Origin: Symbiodinium natans
Taxonomy: Eukaryota > Sar > Dinophyceae > Suessiales > Symbiodiniaceae
Length of the DNA stretch: 10,701 nucleotides
Assembly: GCA_905221605.1 (NCBI GenBank)
Contig: CAJNDS010000473.1
Span: 120,001 to 130,701 of the forward strand
Reading direction: 5' to 3'
The notes beneath the pieces are model-generated. The model ran no database searches, was not told where the DNA came from, and worked only from the letters and a program-made list of their open reading frames with translations. Each line of letters begins with the position of its first letter. Within the stretch, counting starts at the first letter, position 1. This document shows positions 7,370-10,701 of this stretch, piece by piece. Both the position numbers and the translations under genes were made by a program.

Positions 7370-7544
7370 CTGCCTGGTCGGACTACCAGCCAAGATCTGC
7401 AGGAACCCGGGAGCAATTTTGAATTTTTCTTGGATTGCCAAGAGACATTGCCACAGGCGTGGAGACGCGCAAGAACTTCAGTGGCCCTGGGGCCTGGCTA
7501 TGCCTGGCTCCGAACACGTACCGACAGCACATCGCACGTCGACG

Positions 7545-7564
7545 AGCCACAGTCAGCCACAGTC
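7545..7564. repeat. 10-bp tandem duplication (AGCCACAGTC x2)
   Basis: Two perfect adjacent copies of a 10-mer. It is too short to be a satellite and is probably a local slippage event. It lies in an otherwise unremarkable stretch with overlapping frames on both strands (plus 7331-7792, minus 7498-7722). Confidence 0.75.
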
Positions 7565-7569
7565 ATGTT

Positions 7570-8010
7570 CAAGGCGTCAGCTTCTCTGCCATCCTCGGCC
7601 CGCAAAACTCTGCTAGCTGAGCCCAACTTGCTGATGCAGGAGGGGCGGTCAAGTGTCAAGGAATCCTGGCATCCCGTCTTGTGCTTGCAGGCCAGAAGCC
7701 TTGCGACCAATCCCATGTCCAAGCAGGATGCGAATGACTGTCGAGATGATCAGCCCACCCTGTGCAAAGACACGGAGTTTCGGCAGTGTTGACGCCAACC
7801 ATGGCCTTGCGCGCAGGGTTCCTTTTGCGCCGGCCTTCCGCTGTCTGCTTCTTTCGGCGGGCCAGCATCTCAATGCAACCTGTGATCTGCGCAGAGCTTG
7901 GCGAAAGCTGCCGGAGTTGATCAGGAGCTTTGCATTGCCATCTCCTGTCGTTGGCGCATCAGGACGTCCAGTTCTAGGATTCTAGGTGTTTGTACCGAGA
8001 CTGTAAATGA
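7570..8010. other. No convincing gene; one hydrophobic minus-strand frame
   Basis: A minus-strand frame (7873 to 7649, 74 codons) includes a hydrophobic stretch GGLIISTVIRILLGHGIG that could be a membrane segment, but it has no start or splice support and no recognisable family. Nothing else stands out. Confidence 0.3.
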
Positions 8011-8355
8011 CATATCCTGACGCCGCAGGACTTGCAGCAGCTGCAGCTCCGGTCAAGTACTGAGATGCGTCGATATTGGAGCAAGTTGACGAACCGCAGC
8101 CACGAGAACAGGCTTCTCATCAACTTTAGAAAACAAAGACGCTCCTCCAAGGCGATACAATTCCCTCGTGTTGCCCAGCAGCTGGTCCGGCGCTTGAGAC
8201 TGTTTGTTGCATGCGCAAGCTTTGCCCAGCACATCCACTATGCGAGTCGGAGCCGGGGCATCTGTGTTTCAGTAGCTGTCGAGGCTGAGACTTCCTCGCC
8301 ATTCTTTCCCTTGTATGAGAGCTGGCAATTGCCGCGCACAAAGATCAATCTGTGA
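8011..8355 (+). CDS. Candidate exon, basic product, family unknown
   Basis: The plus frame is open from 8011 to TGA at 8353-8355. A CGCCGCAG|G acceptor-like string ends at 8028, giving a possible exon of about 108 codons. The product is basic, with MRRYWSKLTNRSHENRLL followed by QQLVRRLRLFVA. The opposite strand is also open in two frames (minus 7974-8234 and 8053-8238) with equally plausible products, so strand assignment is weak. No domain is recognised. Confidence 0.15.
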   Translation, partial: HILTPQDLQQLQLRSSTEMRRYWSKLTNRSHENRLLINFRKQRRSSKAIQFPRVAQQLVRRLRLFVACASFAQHIHYASRSRGICVSVAVEAETSSPFFPLYESWQLPRTKINL

Positions 8356-8359
8356 TGGA

Positions 8360-9255
8360 GGAAGGAATTATGCAAGCAGTGGGTTCCCCAACCACCTCCG
8401 TCCAGGAATTGCTTGGCAAGCCAATGTTCTTTTCAACTCACTGGTGCTTGAACATTTGGTCAGGACACAAACGCATCACCTCAATATTGTGTCATGGGGT
8501 AGGTACATAAAAACATTCAAGCATCGCTTTGAGCGGAATTCTTCGCACGATGCTGTGCTGCAGCACAAAGAAGTGCAGCTGCGGAGCTAAAATTCATCAA
8601 CGTTTCGCAAAGATCTCGCTGCTTCCTTCTTGTTGGAAGCCTGGCGTGTACGAGTCTAGCTGAAGAGGTAAGTTAATGTCCGACGAAAACGAAGCTCGGC
8701 CGTGCATGGTTGACTGAAACCTCATGTAGCTGCCATGGTGCAGCCCAGCACACGCGCAAGTGATCAGCGCAAACCGATGCCTCGGCTGCCTTGGTGGCCA
8801 CAGTCTGCTCAAGCGCAGCAGCCCCTCCCAGTGCGAGACAATTTTCTGGTGTGCCTGGAGCTAACCAGAAGCCATCAAACGTCCCTGGCAGCAGTGCATC
8901 CAATAGCCCAGGCATTGACGTGAGACTGTCCATGATTACGTGTCTTGCTTGAAACGGGAGCGCAGATTTCGCTGATTTTCGCTGTTTCTGTGTGCTAATG
9001 TCGTTTTTGAAGCTGGTTATCAATTTCCGACTTGTCTCGACGGCGCATTGAGGTACCAGCCTGGTTCGTGGGGCGTTGGATTTGCATTCCGGCTCCGCGG
9101 CTCTGTGTTCCCTCGTGCATTTGCTTCTTGGCACTGTTGAGCAGCAATATGCAGCGGTCATACATTATAGAATGAAACGTTAGAGGTTGCCTTGAAGATT
9201 TCAGATTCTGGAAAAGATGGACATAAAATGACATAGAGGATTACACCACCGAAGA
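8360..9255. other. No convincing gene
   Basis: Competing frames occur on both strands, the longest minus 8673-9161 (162 codons), whose product is low in recognisable motifs. A strong donor-like string GAG|GTAAGT occurs at about 8668 on the plus strand, but no exon-like frame with clear boundaries precedes it. A 16-bp exact copy of sequence at 401-416 occurs at 8798-8813. Confidence 0.4.
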
Positions 9256-9290
9256 CCCCAAACAGTCAAAAGAACGTCAAAGAAACAGTG

Positions 9291-9314
9291 GAGACGCCGG
9301 GAGAGACGCCGGGA
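9291..9314. repeat. 12-bp tandem duplication GAGACGCCGGGA x2
   Basis: Two exact 12-bp copies immediately precede three diverged 10-bp units (9315-9336) related to the main array. They look like an edge or ancestral form of the array. Confidence 0.85.
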
Positions 9315-9370
9315 GACTAAGGGAGACAAAGGGAGGCGAGGAGCACAGCAACCCGGCAAAGCCACCCGCA

Positions 9371-9643
9371 TGAAGGGAGACAAAGGGAGACAAAGGGAGA
9401 CAAAGGGAGACAAAGGGAGACAAAGGGAGACAAAGGGAGACAAAGGGAGACAAAGGGAGACAACAGGAGACAACAGGAGACAAAGGGAGACAAAGGGAGA
9501 CAAAGGGAGACAAAGGGAGACAAAGGGAGATAAAGGGAGATAAAGGGAGACAAAGGGAGACAAAGGGAGACAAAGGGAGACAAAGGGAGACAAAGGGAGA
9601 CAAAGGGAGACAAAGGTAGACAAAGGGAGACAAAGGGAGACAA
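9371..9643. repeat. 10-bp minisatellite (CAAAGGGAGA), 26 in-register units
   Basis: Units from 9381 to 9640 are in perfect 10-bp register; 21 of 26 are identical. The five variants are CAACAGGAGA twice in a row (9461 and 9471), TAAAGGGAGA twice in a row (9531 and 9541) and CAAAGGTAGA (9611). Since 10 is not a multiple of three, all three minus-strand frames stay open across the array, each giving the same ten-residue repeat of the CLPLSPFVSL type. These overlapping frames (9201-9623, 9277-9663, 9317-9685) should not be annotated as proteins. Confidence 0.97.
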
Positions 9644-9703
9644 GGAGCCCCGGAACCCGGCAACAGTCCTCAGAACGTCGGCCATCCTTAAATGAATTTA
9701 GAA

Positions 9704-9726
9704 CCCCAACAGTAGACTGTTTGGGG
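9704..9726. other. 10-bp hairpin with one bulge
   Basis: CCCCAACAGT (9704-9713), loop AG, and ACTGTTTGGGG (9716-9726) pair over ten positions with one bulged base. The right arm is also the right end of the 12-bp inverted repeat that encloses the array, so this arm has two possible partners, one local and one 450 bp away. Confidence 0.6.
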
Positions 9727-10577
9727 AATTAGGTTTTGGGTTGGTTCTGCCAGGCTCCAGCTGGGATATGTGCTGCGTTTGCGCTGCTGCTGCATTGGCT
9801 GCTACGTGGCTCGGTCTCAATGCGGACACTTTACTGGTTCACGTATGAGCCCCTTATGTTTTGAGGCCTAGATCCCGCAATTCTTGAAGTGATCGGCGAT
9901 GGAGCGTCAGAGCAAAACGTGTTTGACGGCTTCACTTTCGTGCTTGGATTCCTGATAGTTTTCCGGCTGCCGGCTCAGAAGTTTCCCTGCACAGACATTG
10001 GCGAAAGCTGCTCAATTGCTACGTCGGTGGAATGTAGGCGAGACATGTGACATGGCCACAGGTCACAGCAAGCATATTCCAGATGGTGGGAGGGCGGCAC
10101 TTTGCTTCAGCAGTTGCGGGGAGAATGGTTTAACTCATACAGCCCCTTGGCCGGCATTGGGACGCAACCGAACCATGCAGAACCTTTGGCGCTGAATCTC
10201 TGCAGGTTGCCTGATTGCTTTCTGCAATCACACTCCCGAAAAGATGGAGGAGCTTTGTAAGCACTGGACACGTCACCTCTTACATGTTTGATTCAGGTGC
10301 AGCTGTTTGTCTGATCTGCATCTCTGGATGTTGACAATGCGGGAGAGGCCAACCCAATAGCCTGCAATGCACATGAGCATGTAACGCAAGACCCGAAAAG
10401 GAGGCGCAAGAGTGACCGGGCGCGTTCAGCACAGTATCGCCCAAAGGTGTCACGAAAGCAAAGCTGCCCTTTGCTTGGTGGGAAGGCCCCTCAATAACCA
10501 GCCTGTGTAGACGGTTAGCGTAAATCGTAAAACGAGAGTTTGCGTTCCGCAATGTACGTTCGCCGCGCGAATTGTTT
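9727..10577. other. No convincing gene
   Basis: Only short frames are present: plus 9998-10195 (65 codons) and minus 10280-10552 (90 codons), without recognisable motifs or splice support. Confidence 0.45.
10212..10230. other. Perfect 7-bp hairpin TGATTGC / GCAATCA
   Basis: Exact 7-bp arms (10212-10218 and 10224-10230) enclose a 5-base loop TTTCT. No regulatory context is seen. Confidence 0.45.
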
Positions 10578-10604
10578 GGGGGCCGGGGGGGCGGGGGGGG
10601 CGGG
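10578..10604 (+). other. Canonical G-quadruplex-type motif
   Basis: Four G-tracts on the plus strand, G5, G7, G8 and G3, are separated by loops of 2, 1 and 1 bases, which meets the usual G3+N1-7 rule with very short loops. Such sequences typically fold stably in vitro. Run lengths may carry sequencing error. Confidence 0.85.
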
Positions 10605-10701
10605 CCTTTGCTACTGATCTTCAGGTTATCCCTAAAGCGAACTTAGCCCACCCCGCTGCGAACGAGCATTGCAAGGTCACGATCTAGAACGACCGATGTT
10701 G

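Larger units (their letters stand above)
9256..9726. repeat. Composite repeat locus with flanking 12-bp inverted repeat
   Basis: CCCCAAACAGTC at 9256-9267 has its exact reverse complement GACTGTTTGGGG at 9715-9726, enclosing the whole array region. Inside are flanking direct repeats: an 18-bp pair at 9261-9278 and 9662-9679 matching at 15 of 18 positions, and a 21-bp pair at 9339-9359 and 9643-9663 matching at 18 of 21. The order suggests duplication of a larger unit made of short array plus tail, and not insertion of a clean array. There is no coding capacity beyond repeat artefacts. Confidence 0.6.

Noticed and set aside
6910-7800. Multi-exon plus-strand gene joined at the CAG acceptors near 7151 and 7221
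   Set aside because: The first spacing is too short for separate exons and introns, no donor sites fit, and the frames between them do not chain consistently.
9371-9643. CRISPR array
   Set aside because: The units are 10 bp and directly adjacent with no spacers.

Overview
The window looks like nuclear DNA from a eukaryote, most probably an alga of the dinoflagellate type (for example a Symbiodinium relative). This is an inference. It rests on plant/alga-type telomeric motifs (TTTAGGG/CCCTAAA), short-unit tandem arrays, eukaryote-style splice-site-like strings such as AAG|GTGAG and pyrimidine-rich CAG acceptors, and the lack of any compact bacterial-style gene layout. A plant or another TTTAGGG-bearing alga is not excluded. 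I saw no tRNA, rRNA, CRISPR array, dinoflagellate spliced-leader string, transposase or reverse-transcriptase motif.

Layout. 1-1560: low-copy sequence with a (GTGATA)9 repeat and several competing open frames, the longest on the minus strand (stop-free 366-1130). 1562-2300: no convincing gene. 2300-3800: a dense repeat district. An AT-rich stretch leads into a GGAAT-family satellite that changes unit stepwise, then an oligo-C/oligo-G tract ending in G19, then degenerate telomeric motifs that run first G-strand, then C-strand, then G-strand again beyond a (TA)n(CT)n microsatellite, and finally repeated G-runs. 3800-9250: low-copy sequence with a few exon-like open frames (minus 4643-5427; plus 4353-4553, 6112-6222 and 8011-8355), none of which I can assign to a family. 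9256-9726: a 10-bp tandem array (26 in-register units) with duplicated flanking segments and a 12-bp inverted repeat outside them. 9727-10701: apparently gene-free, ending in a G-quadruplex-type tract.

No gene can be called with confidence, so no pathway or gene cooperation can be described. Several of the longest open frames, at 2205-2745 and 9201-9685 on the minus strand, are by-products of tandem repeats and not genes. The best-supported content is the repeat structure. The most interesting part is the orientation-switching telomere-like block beside a satellite and a long G-run.
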